A DNA stretch of 64,000 bases from Streptomyces sp. NBC_00820 (GCF_036347055.1 NZ_CP108882.1:682001-746000), one strand, 5' to 3'. Positions 16,981 through 25,420 are shown, numbered from the stretch's first letter. A program made the numbers and translations. Notes: generated from the letters alone by a model not told the origin.

Positions 16981-17373
16981 GTGAGACTTGTGTCCGACCC
17001 CGTTTACGGCGAAGTGGATCTCACCGCGACGGCGGCAGAACTGATCTACTTGGCAAGCGCGGTAGCCGAGGGTGATGGATTCATCGAATCCGCGTCCGCG
17101 TCTGCGCTTGACGGCAACACCCTGGCGGGAATCGAAGTCAGGAAGGCACCCGGCTCCGGTGTCCGCATCGGCCTCGACGCCCAGCGGCAGACCCTTGTGA
17201 TCAGCGGCGATCCAGTCGCCAGGGCTGTCCTGGCCGAGAATCTGCATGCCATGGCCACCGCCGAGGATGGCGGCCACCTCCACATCGACTACTTCCCCGA
17301 GCACCCCTACCTGGTGGAAGGATCGCTGCCCTTGGTGATCAACAGCCCGCACGGAGGCATGCCGATTCGGTGA
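16981..17373 (+). CDS. Imm32-like immunity-type protein
   Basis: A 130-residue protein. Conserved-looking blocks are GEVDLTATAAELIYLASAVA at the start, TLAGIEVRKAPGSGVRIG in the middle, then TLVISGDPVARAVLAENL. The end is GHLHIDYFPEHPYLVEGSLP. The last block, with H-x-H-x-x-Y-F/P followed by YL-x-x-xSLPL, is the pattern I associate with Imm32 proteins of actinobacterial toxin-immunity loci. GTG 16981 is preferred to ATG 16975 because GAAGGAG ends 8 bases before the GTG but only 2 before the ATG. No toxin gene is adjacent. Confidence 0.62.
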   Translation: MRLVSDPVYGEVDLTATAAELIYLASAVAEGDGFIESASASALDGNTLAGIEVRKAPGSGVRIGLDAQRQTLVISGDPVARAVLAENLHAMATAEDGGHLHIDYFPEHPYLVEGSLPLVINSPHGGMPIR

Positions 17374-17393
17374 ACCAGACCCGCAGTCGGTGT

Positions 17394-17690
17394 GATCATG
17401 GTCGTAGGCGATCAGCGAGCGGGTGATGGGTACGCCGGGTCACAGCCACTCATTGCGACATTCACGTCTCGGGTGATCAGACCCTTCGCGTCCGCCGTCA
17501 TCACTCGGCACATCACGCCAAGGAGCACCGCTTCGCGTCCGCCACCGTATGCCGTCCATCAGCAGCCGTCGCGTTCACACCGGCGGACGGCCCGGCGTGG
17601 TGCCCTGAGGCAACAACGTCTCCAGCCGGACCCACTGCTCGTCCGTCAGATCACCACGCCCCACGGACGTGATCACCTACGATCAAGATC
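17394..17690 (-). mobile_element. 297-bp internally deleted IS5-family (IS427-group-like) remnant with both ends
   Basis: Terminal inverted repeats of 21 bp with 18 matches lie at 17394-17414 and 17670-17690 (core TCGTAGG). From 17664 leftward the minus strand reads GRGDLTDEQWVRLETLLPQG, then a stop, then TRRLLMDGIRWRTRSGAPWR and DVPS. This is the N-terminus of an IS5-family transposase. It jumps to GLITRDVNV-like sequence and to the terminal NEWL-stop. Most of the transposase is deleted while both ends remain, giving a MITE-like derivative. Confidence 0.65.
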
Positions 17691-17711
17691 TGCTTTCGCG
17701 GCAGACCCTAG

Positions 17712-19316
17712 CTTGATCTTTAACGTGCCGCGTCGAATGGCGCGTCGAACTTGATCACTCGGTCCGGTAATCGCCGTACGTCAAAGCGGCCTTCGTCTGA
17801 ACATGTGCTCCGACCAAGGAACACACACGTCCAGCACGAAGGCCGTGAAGATGAGTCTGCTGCATCGTGGTGCCCGACAAGAACCGCTGACGCAACTGTC
17901 ATGCTTCCGGGGCGAGTTCTACTCCTGCCTGACCGCTCGTTCGGATGCGCTGTTCGAGCTGGCCGACGCTGTTCTGTGCGGTGACGGACCGGTGAGGTCG
18001 CTGGCCGAGCTGTCACTGGTGGGCGAACACCGCCGCGGACACGGAGGGCTCTATGCAGCAGTTTCCCGGGGAGGCATCGATGCCGACCGGCTGCGGCAGG
18101 CGCTGGCCGCGGTGCCGCTGCCGCGTGCTGCCGACGGCCGGCTCGTCCTGGCTGTCGATGTCACCTGCTGGCTGCGGCCCGATGCCCACACCTCACCGCA
18201 GCGGATCCTGTGTCACACCTATGGCCGGGGCAAGGACCAGCACATCCCGATCCCCGGCTGGCCGTACTCGATCATCTGCGCGCTCGAGCCCGGCCGCAGC
18301 TCATGGACTGCACCCCTGGACGCGTTGCGACTGGCACCCGGCGACGACACCGCCACCGTCACCGCCCGACAACTGCGTGACCTGGTCCAGCGACTGATCA
18401 CAGCCGGGCAGTGGCACGCGGGCTCGCCGGACATCCTCATCGTCGCGGACGCCGGATACGACGCGCCCCGCCTGGCCTTCCTGCTGAGAGACCTGCCGGT
18501 CCAGGTGCTGGCCCGGATGCGCTCGGACCGGGTTCTGCGCCGGGCCGTCCCGCAGCGCCAGCCTCACATCCTGGGCCGCCCGCCCCGACACGGCAGCGAG
18601 TTCGTCTTCGGCCAGCCCGACACCTGGGGCACCCCGGACACCAAAACCGTCACCGACACACGCCTCTACGGCCAGGCCACCGCCCGCTCCTGGGACCGAC
18701 TGCACCCCAAGCTGACTCACCGTTCCTCCTGGGCCGCAGCCGACGGCACGCTCCCCATCGTCGAGGGCAGCGTGATCCGCCTGGACATCGACCAACTGCC
18801 CAGCGGCGCAACTCCCAAGCCGGTCTGGCTCTGGTGGTCAGGCACCGACGCCACCCCGGCGGACACCGACCGTCTCTGGCAGACCTACCTGCGGCGATTC
18901 GATATCGAGCACACGTTCCGCCTGTTCAAGCAGACTCTCGGCTGGACCTGTCCGAAGATCCGCACCCCCGAGGCGGCGGACCGATGGACCTGGTTGATCC
19001 TCGCCGCCTACGCGCAACTCCGTCTCGCTCGCCCGCTCGCAGCCGACCTGCGTCGTCCCTGGGAGAAACCCAGTTCTCCAGACCGACTCACACCCGCCCG
19101 CGTCCGCCGCGACTTCCGGCACATCCGCCCACAAGCCGCCTGCCCAGCCCAAGCACCGAAATCCTCCCGACCCGGTCCCGGACGACCACCGGGCCGAAAG
19201 AACACCCGGCCCACACCCCGCCACGACGTGCACACACCCCGCAAAACACAGCCAGCGAAACGGCAAACGAAGAAGTTAACCACCCCACGACCACGCCGCA
19301 CAGGTTAAAGATCAAG
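17712..19316 (+). mobile_element. IS701-like insertion sequence, 1605 bp, apparently intact
   Basis: Perfect 13-bp terminal inverted repeats, CTTGATCTTTAAC at 17712-17724 and its complement at 19304-19316. They are flanked on both sides by CTAG (17708-17711 and 19317-19320), which fits a 4-bp target duplication of the YTAR type recalled for IS701-family elements. It contains one full-length transposase gene. The right CTAG overlaps the left end of the MITE at 19318. Confidence 0.82.
17851..19308 (+). CDS. transposase of the IS701-like element
   Basis: A 485-residue transposase starting MSLLHRGARQEPLTQLSCFR, with AAGG upstream of ATG 17851. The N-terminal half includes LVLAVDVTCWLRPDAHTSPQ (first catalytic Asp region), then CHTYGRGKDQHIPIPGWPYS. 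The centre has DILIVADAGYDAPRLAF (second Asp) and LARMRSDRVL. Later comes YLRRFDIEHTFRLFKQTLGW, with the E of the DDE triad in the IEHTFRLFKQ region. The C-terminal tail after ~430 is basic and Pro-rich. It matches the widespread actinobacterial NF041680-type/DDE_5 transposases. The frame is intact, so the element may be active. Confidence 0.88.
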   Translation: MSLLHRGARQEPLTQLSCFRGEFYSCLTARSDALFELADAVLCGDGPVRSLAELSLVGEHRRGHGGLYAAVSRGGIDADRLRQALAAVPLPRAADGRLVLAVDVTCWLRPDAHTSPQRILCHTYGRGKDQHIPIPGWPYSIICALEPGRSSWTAPLDALRLAPGDDTATVTARQLRDLVQRLITAGQWHAGSPDILIVADAGYDAPRLAFLLRDLPVQVLARMRSDRVLRRAVPQRQPHILGRPPRHGSEFVFGQPDTWGTPDTKTVTDTRLYGQATARSWDRLHPKLTHRSSWAAADGTLPIVEGSVIRLDIDQLPSGATPKPVWLWWSGTDATPADTDRLWQTYLRRFDIEHTFRLFKQTLGWTCPKIRTPEAADRWTWLILAAYAQLRLARPLAADLRRPWEKPSSPDRLTPARVRRDFRHIRPQAACPAQAPKSSRPGPGRPPGRKNTRPTPRHDVHTPRKTQPAKRQTKKLTTPRPRRTG

Positions 19317-19317
19317 C

Positions 19318-19484
19318 TAGGGGGTGTCGTTTGGATCAGGTGGGGATCAGGCCGCGGCGTCCGGTGCGGTGCCTCGCAAGGCGGAGGATCCGCCGCGTAC
19401 TGGACGTACTCGGCTGATCCGACAACGCGGCGAGGTGCCGTGCCGGGCGTCGCGGACCCGAGCTGACCCAAACGACACCCCCTA
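19318..19484. mobile_element. 167-bp MITE-like element with 22-bp terminal inverted repeats
   Basis: TAGGGGGTGTCGTTTGGATC and the next two bases (19318-19339) are repeated inverted at 19463-19484 with 21 of 22 matches. Both ends have TA at the outer edge, consistent with a TA target as used by IS630/mariner-type transposases. The interior is GC-rich, has no reading frame and contains smaller palindromes (GGATCCGCCGCG). The IS701-like element ends exactly at its left edge. The right edge supplies the stop codon of the sigma factor gene. Confidence 0.75.
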
Positions 19485-20408
19485 ACCCTCCCGCGCCCAC
19501 GGGCGCAGCTTCTCCGGGTTGCGGATCGCCCAGATCCGGGCGACCTGCCCGTCGGAGACGTCGAACGCGGCCACGGTCATGACGACGTCGGCTCGCTGGG
19601 CCACCAGGCCCGGCGCGCCGTTGACCGACCGTTCCAGGAGTTCGAGTCCCGGAGCCTTGTCGGCGATGGCGACCATGTACTGGGCGATGCGCGCGCCGCC
19701 CTCGACCGGGCGCAGGACGGCGCCGACCAGGCCGCCGCCGTCGGCGGTCATCACCGCGGCCGGGTCCAGGAGGCCGACGAGGGTGGCGATGTCCTTGGTC
19801 TCCCATGCCTCTTTGACGTGCCGCACCACGTCGGCCCGGCCGGCCGCCGTCACCGGAGCGCGCGCGGCGCTCACCCGCCGCCGGGCGGAGGACGCCAACT
19901 GCTTGCAGGCCGCAGGGGTCCGGCCCAGGACGTCGGCGATCTCGGCGAACGGGTACCGGAAGACGTCGTGCAGGACGAACGCCACCCGCTCGGCGGGCGT
20001 CATCGACTCCAGGACGACGAGGAAGGCCATGGTCACCGACTCGTCCAGGACGATCTGGTCGGCGGGGTCCGCGGGGCCGGTGGGGCCGGTGCGTTCGGCG
20101 CCGCCCGCGTGGGGCCACTCGGTGCGGTCGGGCACCGGCTCGGGAAGCCAGGCGCCGACATAGCGTTCACGGCGGGCGCGCGCCGAGCCGAGCACGTCCA
20201 GGCAGATGCGGCTGGTCACCGTCGTCAACCAGGCGCCGGGGGAAAGGATCTCGTCCCGCCGGCTCCGTGGCAGCGCGTACCAGCGTGCGTAGGCGTCCTG
20301 TACGGCGTCCTCGGCCTCGGTCACCGAACCGAGCAACCGGTAGGCGACATTGATCAGTTGACCCTGCTCGCCGGCTATCTCGTCCGTGCCGGCCCCGACA
20401 GTCCCCAT
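19482..20408 (-). CDS. ECF41-family RNA polymerase sigma factor (SigJ-like)
   Basis: A 308-residue sigma factor. Region 2 (residues ~18-80) has INVAYRLLGSVTEAEDAVQD and LTTVTSRICLDVLGSARARR. The YVGAWLPEPV motif follows. Region 4 (~130-185) has VFVLHDVFRYPFAEIADVLG and ACKQLASSARRRV. Residues ~190-305 are a SnoaL-like extension containing the ADGGG motif and the terminal IRNPEKLRPW, both hallmarks of ECF41. In that group the extension regulates activity instead of an anti-sigma factor. Partners are usually small oxidoreductases or DoxX/carboxymuconolactone-type genes; here the divergent neighbour is a small membrane protein. The stop TAG lies in the MITE end. Confidence 0.9.
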   Translation of the reverse strand: MGTVGAGTDEIAGEQGQLINVAYRLLGSVTEAEDAVQDAYARWYALPRSRRDEILSPGAWLTTVTSRICLDVLGSARARRERYVGAWLPEPVPDRTEWPHAGGAERTGPTGPADPADQIVLDESVTMAFLVVLESMTPAERVAFVLHDVFRYPFAEIADVLGRTPAACKQLASSARRRVSAARAPVTAAGRADVVRHVKEAWETKDIATLVGLLDPAAVMTADGGGLVGAVLRPVEGGARIAQYMVAIADKAPGLELLERSVNGAPGLVAQRADVVMTVAAFDVSDGQVARIWAIRNPEKLRPWAREG

Positions 20409-20509
20409 ACTTCCGGCCGCCCCCTCGCCTTACCTTTCACGGGCCCGCGTCGTCGGGCTGGTGAGACCTTATCGATCTACTGCCCGACGGCAGCTAGGGG
20501 GACTGTGAC

Positions 20510-20893
20510 ATGGCCACTCAGGTGACGGCGACGACAGCGAAGGCGAACGCACAACGCGGCTCCTCGTTCCTGCGGATCGCGATCGCTCTGCAGACCCTGA
20601 CCATCTTCCTTCAGGCGATCTCCGCCGGACTGCTGCTCACCGCGCACTACGGAGAGACGCTGCACAGTGTGGGAGCGCGGGTGATGTACGGGGCGTCGAT
20701 GCTGTACGTGCTCGCGGCGGTGCTGGCGTGGAAGCCGGGCGGCGGCTCGCTCCGGCCCGTCTGGCAGGCGTCGGGTTTCCTCGTACTCGCCTCGATCCAG
20801 GTCGTGCTCGGTATCGCGCACGTCCCGTCCGTCCATCTCCCCCTGGGTGTGCTGATGTTCGGCCTGAGCTTGCTGGCGCTGGCCCGGCGCTGA
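20510..20893 (+). CDS. small four-helix membrane protein
   Basis: A 127-residue protein with about four hydrophobic segments (IAIALQTLTIFLQAISAGLL, VMYGASMLYVLAAVLAW, ASGFLVLASIQVVLGI, LGVLMFGLSLLALA) and a charged N-terminus. The HSVGARVMYG and HLPLGVLMFG sequences resemble DUF6220-type membrane proteins. It is divergent from the ECF41 sigma factor gene, the position usually taken by the target of an ECF41 factor. It is therefore a good candidate for control by that factor. The ATG at 20510 has GGGGGA upstream. Confidence 0.7.
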   Translation: MATQVTATTAKANAQRGSSFLRIAIALQTLTIFLQAISAGLLLTAHYGETLHSVGARVMYGASMLYVLAAVLAWKPGGGSLRPVWQASGFLVLASIQVVLGIAHVPSVHLPLGVLMFGLSLLALARR

Positions 20894-21029
20894 AGGCCGC
20901 TACAGGGGCGCCGGAGGCAACCGGGATGCCTCAAAAGCGACTTCGCCCGTCGGCTTGCCGACTTCCGCTCGTCGGCATGACGAGTTCCGGAGAGCCGCGA
21001 CCAGAGTTGACCGTCGTCTCCACGCGACG

Positions 21030-21058
21030 CACCCCGGACTCCACGAGGGTCCGGGGTG
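21030..21058. terminator. bidirectional terminator-like hairpin
   Basis: CACCCCGGAC (21030-21039) pairs perfectly with GTCCGGGGTG (21049-21058) across a 9-base loop. It sits between two convergent genes (20893 and 21100). There is no U tract, as is common in Streptomyces. Confidence 0.55.
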
Positions 21059-21099
21059 TGCGGCGGGCCGGGGCTTCGGGGGCTGCGGACCTCGCAGCG

Positions 21100-21621
21100 T
21101 CAGGCGGCCAGGGCGGCCGCGGTCAGGGCGAGGCCGGCGGTGCCGAAGACGATGACGTGGCGGGCGTTCTGCAGGACCCAGACCCAGCGGGGGAAGCCGG
21201 ACTCGGCGGCCTTGAGGAGCGCCGCGACGTCGACGCGGGCCAGCTCGGCGTCTCCCTTGCGGGCGAAGGCGGCCTGGACGGACGTCGTGGCCGTCAGGTT
21301 GCTCCACAGGATCACGCAGTTGATGGCCAGGACCACGCCGAGGACGATCCAGTTGAGCACGCCGGCCCAGGAGATGCCCGCGAGGTTGAGCGCGGCGGTG
21401 CCGGCCAGAACCGCGGCGATGGAGACCGGTGCCCAGGTCTCGTGCCCGCCGGCGTCGAACCGCATCCCGTTCTCCTCCAGCACGGTGGTCCGCACGCCCT
21501 GGCGGCGCAGCTCGGCGTGCGCGGCGGCCGTGGCGGTGGCGCCGAACCGGGACCGGACCACCGGGATGCTGACGAAGGCGCCGGCGACGGACAGCTGCAT
21601 GGCGGCGATGAACGCGTTCAT
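21100..21621 (-). CDS. membrane protein with DUF1772-like features
   Basis: A 173-residue protein with about three to four hydrophobic segments (FIAAMQLSVAGAFVSIPVV, ISWAGVLNWIVLGVVLAINC, HVIVFGTAGLALTAAALAA). LARVDVAALLKAAESGFPRW is a cytoplasmic stretch. The layout is like DUF1772/anthrone-oxygenase-type four-helix proteins, but the match is loose. ATG 21621 is preferred to ATG 21627 because GAAGGGG lies 7 bases upstream of the former. Upstream are three copies of a palindromic operator (21667-21740), so it is probably tightly repressed. Confidence 0.65.
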   Translation of the reverse strand: MNAFIAAMQLSVAGAFVSIPVVRSRFGATATAAAHAELRRQGVRTTVLEENGMRFDAGGHETWAPVSIAAVLAGTAALNLAGISWAGVLNWIVLGVVLAINCVILWSNLTATTSVQAAFARKGDAELARVDVAALLKAAESGFPRWVWVLQNARHVIVFGTAGLALTAAALAA

Positions 21622-21666
21622 GGTCATTCCCCTTCACGGTGTTGCGCCCGGCCGACGCCCGGAGTG

Positions 21667-21740
21667 CTTGAACTAAGTGCAAGAACAGGTTAGGCAGAGC
21701 CTTGCACTTAGTGCAAGACAATTCCTGAACTAAGTGCAAG
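21667..21740 (-). promoter_or_regulatory. three palindromic operator copies over a promoter
   Basis: Three 17-bp sites lie at 21667-21683 (CTTGAACTAAGTGCAAG), 21701-21717 (CTTGCACTTAGTGCAAG, perfect 7-bp arms) and 21724-21740 (CCTGAACTAAGTGCAAG). They precede the membrane protein gene on the minus strand. Reading that strand, the middle site holds a possible -35 TTGCAC followed 18 bases later by TAACCT, so repressor binding would block the promoter. Such arms suit a TetR- or MarR-family repressor, which is not encoded next to it. Confidence 0.65.
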
Positions 21741-21838
21741 TGGAGAAGGCGGCAGCATCGGAGGACGCCTGACGGAACAGCAGCCGGCTTTCCCTCGCCG
21801 CGCCAGCGCCCTGCCCGTACCCGGTCCGCGAACCGGCC

Positions 21839-23335
21839 TCAGCCGCCGAACCGCTCCCGCAGTTCCCGCTTGAGGATCTTCCCGCTGGCGTTGCGCGGCA
21901 GCTCGGTGACGAACAGGACCCGCTTGGGCGCCTTGAACGAGGTGAGCTTCTCCCTTACGTGGAGGATGAGCTGGTCCTCCGTCACCTCGCCTCGCGGCAC
22001 GACGACGGCCGTGACGGCCTCGATCCAGCGCTCGTCGGGGAGGCCGATCACGGCGGCCTCGACGACGGAGTCGTGGCTGTACAGGGCGTCCTCGACCTGG
22101 CGCGAAGCGACCAGCACGCCACCGGAGTTGATGACGTCCTTCACGCGGTCGACGATCGTGAGGTAGCCGTCGGCGTCACGCACCGCGAGGTCGCCGGAGT
22201 GGAACCAGCCGTCGCGGAAGGCCTCGGCGGACTCCTCGGGCTTGTCCCAGTAGCCCTCGCACAGTTGGGGCGAGCGGTAGACGATCTCGCCGGGTGTGCC
22301 GGGCGGCACGTCCTCCCCCTTGTCGTCCACCACGCGGGCGTCCACGAACAGCACGGTGCGACCGCAGGATTCCAGCCGTCCCTTGTGCTCGTCGGGGGCC
22401 AGCACGGTGGCGAGGGGCCCGATCTCGCTCTGCCCGAAGCAGTTGTAGAAGGCGAGCCGGGGCAGCCGTTCACGCAGCCGCTCCAGCACGGGCACCGGCA
22501 TGATCGAGGCGCCGTAGTAGGCCTTGCGCAGGCCGCTCAGGTCGCGGTCGGCGAAGTCGGGCCGGCCTGCCAGACCGATCCAGACGGTGGGCGGTGCGAA
22601 CAGGCTGTCCACGCGCCCCGCCTCGATCAGGTCGAAGAGGCGGTCCCCGTCGGGCGCGTCGAGAATGACGTTGGTCGCGCCGACGGCGAGGTACGGCAGC
22701 AGGAACACGTGCATCTGCGCCGAGTGGTACAGCGGCAGCGCGTGCACCGGCCGGTCGCCGGCGCTCAGGTCGAGGGCGGTGATGGCGCTCAAGTACTCGT
22801 GCACCAGCGCCCGGTGGGTCATCATCGCGCCCTTGGGCAGCGCGGTGGTCCCGGAGGTGTACAGCAGCTGCACCAGGTCCTCGGTGCGCGGTTCGGGCCC
22901 GTCGTACGGCGGTGTGTCCGGCAGGCGGCCGAGAAGAGAGTCCCCGGCGTCCCGCAGGGGCAGCGTCCGTACGCCGTCCGGCAGCCGGTCGGCGAGGCCG
23001 GGGTCGGCGAGCACCAGCGCGCTTCCGGACTGGCCGACGATGTACGCCAGGTCCTCGCCGGTCAGGTTCTGGTTGACCGGCACATGGACCAGGCCCGCGC
23101 GAGCGCAGGCGAGGAAGGCGATCAAGTAGGCGTCGGAGTTGTGGCCGTAGGCGCCGACGCGGTCGCCCGGTGCGAGCCCTTCCGCGAGCAGCAGGGCCGC
23201 CGCGCGGGAGACGGCGTCGTCCAGTTCCTCGTAGGTCCAGGTGCGTTCGCCGTAGTGCAGCGCGATGCGCGCCGGAGTGCGTCGGGCACTGCGCCGCAGC
23301 ACCCCGTCTACCGTGCTGCCATGTCCCTGCGTCAT
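21839..23335 (-). CDS. AMP-dependent acyl-CoA synthetase/ligase
   Basis: A 498-residue adenylate-forming enzyme. Core motifs in order: LLYTSGTTALPKGAMMTHRA (P-loop), LPLYHSAQMHVFLLPY, YNCFGQSEIGPLATVLAP (A5), GTPGEIVYRSPQLCEGYW, GWFHSGDLAVRDADGYLTIV (A7), DRVKDVINSGGVLVASRQVE (A8) and the terminal LPRNASGKILKREL with the catalytic Lys. It activates a carboxylic acid as acyl-AMP and then acyl-CoA; the length and A8 motif suit medium- or long-chain fatty acids or aryl acids. It is transcribed alone, divergent from the serine hydrolase gene. Confidence 0.88.
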   Translation of the reverse strand: MTQGHGSTVDGVLRRSARRTPARIALHYGERTWTYEELDDAVSRAAALLLAEGLAPGDRVGAYGHNSDAYLIAFLACARAGLVHVPVNQNLTGEDLAYIVGQSGSALVLADPGLADRLPDGVRTLPLRDAGDSLLGRLPDTPPYDGPEPRTEDLVQLLYTSGTTALPKGAMMTHRALVHEYLSAITALDLSAGDRPVHALPLYHSAQMHVFLLPYLAVGATNVILDAPDGDRLFDLIEAGRVDSLFAPPTVWIGLAGRPDFADRDLSGLRKAYYGASIMPVPVLERLRERLPRLAFYNCFGQSEIGPLATVLAPDEHKGRLESCGRTVLFVDARVVDDKGEDVPPGTPGEIVYRSPQLCEGYWDKPEESAEAFRDGWFHSGDLAVRDADGYLTIVDRVKDVINSGGVLVASRQVEDALYSHDSVVEAAVIGLPDERWIEAVTAVVVPRGEVTEDQLILHVREKLTSFKAPKRVLFVTELPRNASGKILKRELRERFGG

Positions 23336-23536
23336 GACAGCCGATCCTCGGGGTGACGGAGCCGCAGGTCAAGAACCCGGCGGCCGGAACGGATGCCGGC
23401 ATCCGGGGACGTGCGGTGCGCCGAACGGCGGAAGTCCCGCACCGACGCTCCGTCAGATTTATTGGCCGGGTAGCACTGTTGACAGGATTCACAGCCGAAA
23501 CGATGGTTTCACAGGCGCCACGACAGGAGGTTCCTG

Positions 23537-25420
23537 ATGGGTGAACACGCAGTGGACGACGAGACCGGACCGGGCCGCCAGGGCCCCACCCGCCGTCAAT
23601 GGGGGCGCGGCACCATGGCCTTGGCCGGAGCCCTTGTCCTGGCGCCGCTGCCCGCCGGCCCGGCCGAAGCCGCCGGTCAGGCGTCCCCGGCTCCCGGACC
23701 GGCGTCCGGGCCGGCTTCCGGATCGGCTTCGGGACCCGCCTCCGGATCGGGTTCCGGATCGGCCGGGGCCGGTCACCCCACGCTGCGTCACGGCACCCCC
23801 GAGCAGGCCGGGCTGCTCGCTCCGCACCTGCGCCAACTCGTGGCCGACGCCGAGACCTTCCTCGGCCCCTCCCCCCGGCATCCCTGGTACGCGGGCGCCG
23901 TACTGCTCGCCGGGCGCGGCGGGACGGTGGCCCTGCACCGGCCGATCGGCATGGCGGTGCGCTACGCGGCGTACGACGAGAAGACCGACACCGGCGTGGA
24001 GTTCCCGCCGGAGCAGCAGATCCCGATGGCCGAGGACACGGTCTTCGACCTGGCCTCGGTCTCCAAGCTGTTCACCTCGCTGCTCGCGGTGCAGCAGATG
24101 GAGCGGGGCGCCCTGGAGCTGGAGGCGACGGTCGCCTCGTACCTGCCCGACTTCGGCCGGGCGGGCAAGCAGGGGATCACGATCCGCCAACTCCTCACCC
24201 ACACCTCGGGGTTCCGTGCCTGGATCCCGCTGTACGGCGCGCCGACGCGCGAGGGCAAGCTCGACCTCATCTGGAACGAGGCGCCGCTCAACCCGCCCGG
24301 AACGGTCTACCTCTACTCGGATCTCAACCTCATCTCCCTGCAGCTCGTCCTGGAGAAGATCACCGGCCGTTCCCTCGACACGCTGCTGCGGGAGGAGGTC
24401 ACCGGTCCGCTCGGCCTCCACCGCACCCGCTACAACCCGCCCGCGTCCTGGAAGCCGAAGATCGCCGCCACCGAGGACGCCCGCAAGCCCTGGTCCGGCC
24501 TCGACCGGGGTCTGGTCTGGGGCGACGTGCACGACGAGAACGCCTACAGTCTGGGCGGAGTCGCGGGCCACGCGGGGGTGTTCTCCTGCGCCTGGGACCT
24601 CGCGGTGCTCGGCCGCACGCTGCTCAACCGCGGCGCCTACGGCCGTGCGCGCATCCTGAAGCCGGAGTCGGTGGACCTGATGTTCACCAACTTCAACACC
24701 GCCTTCCCCGGCCACGACCACGGTCTCGGCTTCGAGCTCTACCAGCACTGGTACATGGGTGCGATGGCCACTCCGCACACCGCGGGCCACACCGGTTTCA
24801 CAGGCACCTGTCTGGTGCTCGATCCGACGACCGACTCCTTCCTGGTCGTGCTCGGCAACTCGGTTCACCCGGTGCGCAATTGGCGGTCCGGGTCGGCGCC
24901 CCGGGTGGCCGCGGGCACGAACCTGGCCCGTGCGGTCGCGGTCCGCCCGGCGCGGGGCCGTACCGCCTGGTTCTCCGGCACGGCCGGCGCCACGACGGCG
25001 ACCCTCACGCTGCCCGCCGTGGACACCTCGGCCGGTGACGCGCGGCTGTCGTGCGCCCTGTGGTGGGACACCGAACCCGCCGCCGACGTCCTTGCCCTGG
25101 AGGCCAGCACGGACGGTGGCGCGGGCTGGCAGCCGCTGCCGTTCACCACCACCCGGCACGGCACCGAGCCGCAGGAGCACCCGGCGGGCACGGTGAGCGG
25201 CTGGTCCGGCCGCGTCTGGCACCGGCTGTCCGCCGGGCTGCCGGCCACCCGGCAGCTCATCGTGCGCTGGCGCTGCACGACCGACCAGTTGTACGTCGGC
25301 CGCGGGACGTACGTCGACACCCAGCGGATCGAGGCGGGTGGCCGGGTCGTCTTCGACGAGGTACGGCCGGCGGACGGGGCGCGGATCCAGCCCGTGGGGT
25401 GGACGGCTTCCGCCGACTGA
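23537..25420 (+). CDS. Tat-exported serine hydrolase (beta-lactamase/class C PBP family)
   Basis: A 627-residue protein. The N-terminus has a twin-arginine-like motif (PTRRQWGRG) and a hydrophobic stretch (TMALAGALVLAPL). A Ser/Gly/Ala/Pro linker (residues ~48-78) follows. The beta-lactamase-like domain (~90-430) has Ser174-Val-Ser-Lys177 (LASVSKLFTS), YLYSDLN for the YxN motif with Asp in the third position, and HTAGHTGFTG for the KTG-equivalent HTG. LLTHTSGFRAW is also typical. The last ~170 residues look like an extra beta-rich domain (WFSGTAGATTATLTLP). Its role could be D-aminopeptidase, esterase or cell-wall related; beta-lactam resistance is not implied. The ATG follows AGGAGG. Confidence 0.85.
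   Translation: MGEHAVDDETGPGRQGPTRRQWGRGTMALAGALVLAPLPAGPAEAAGQASPAPGPASGPASGSASGPASGSGSGSAGAGHPTLRHGTPEQAGLLAPHLRQLVADAETFLGPSPRHPWYAGAVLLAGRGGTVALHRPIGMAVRYAAYDEKTDTGVEFPPEQQIPMAEDTVFDLASVSKLFTSLLAVQQMERGALELEATVASYLPDFGRAGKQGITIRQLLTHTSGFRAWIPLYGAPTREGKLDLIWNEAPLNPPGTVYLYSDLNLISLQLVLEKITGRSLDTLLREEVTGPLGLHRTRYNPPASWKPKIAATEDARKPWSGLDRGLVWGDVHDENAYSLGGVAGHAGVFSCAWDLAVLGRTLLNRGAYGRARILKPESVDLMFTNFNTAFPGHDHGLGFELYQHWYMGAMATPHTAGHTGFTGTCLVLDPTTDSFLVVLGNSVHPVRNWRSGSAPRVAAGTNLARAVAVRPARGRTAWFSGTAGATTATLTLPAVDTSAGDARLSCALWWDTEPAADVLALEASTDGGAGWQPLPFTTTRHGTEPQEHPAGTVSGWSGRVWHRLSAGLPATRQLIVRWRCTTDQLYVGRGTYVDTQRIEAGGRVVFDEVRPADGARIQPVGWTASAD

Noticed and set aside
16402..17352. Minus-strand frame of 316 codons across the Imm32-like gene
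   Set aside because: It is antisense to the Imm32-like gene on the right and frameshifted transposase debris on the left, with no single protein family.
13850..17373. A polymorphic toxin gene to match the immunity-type genes
   Set aside because: No frame in or near the island shows RHS, WXG, pre-toxin or nuclease motifs.
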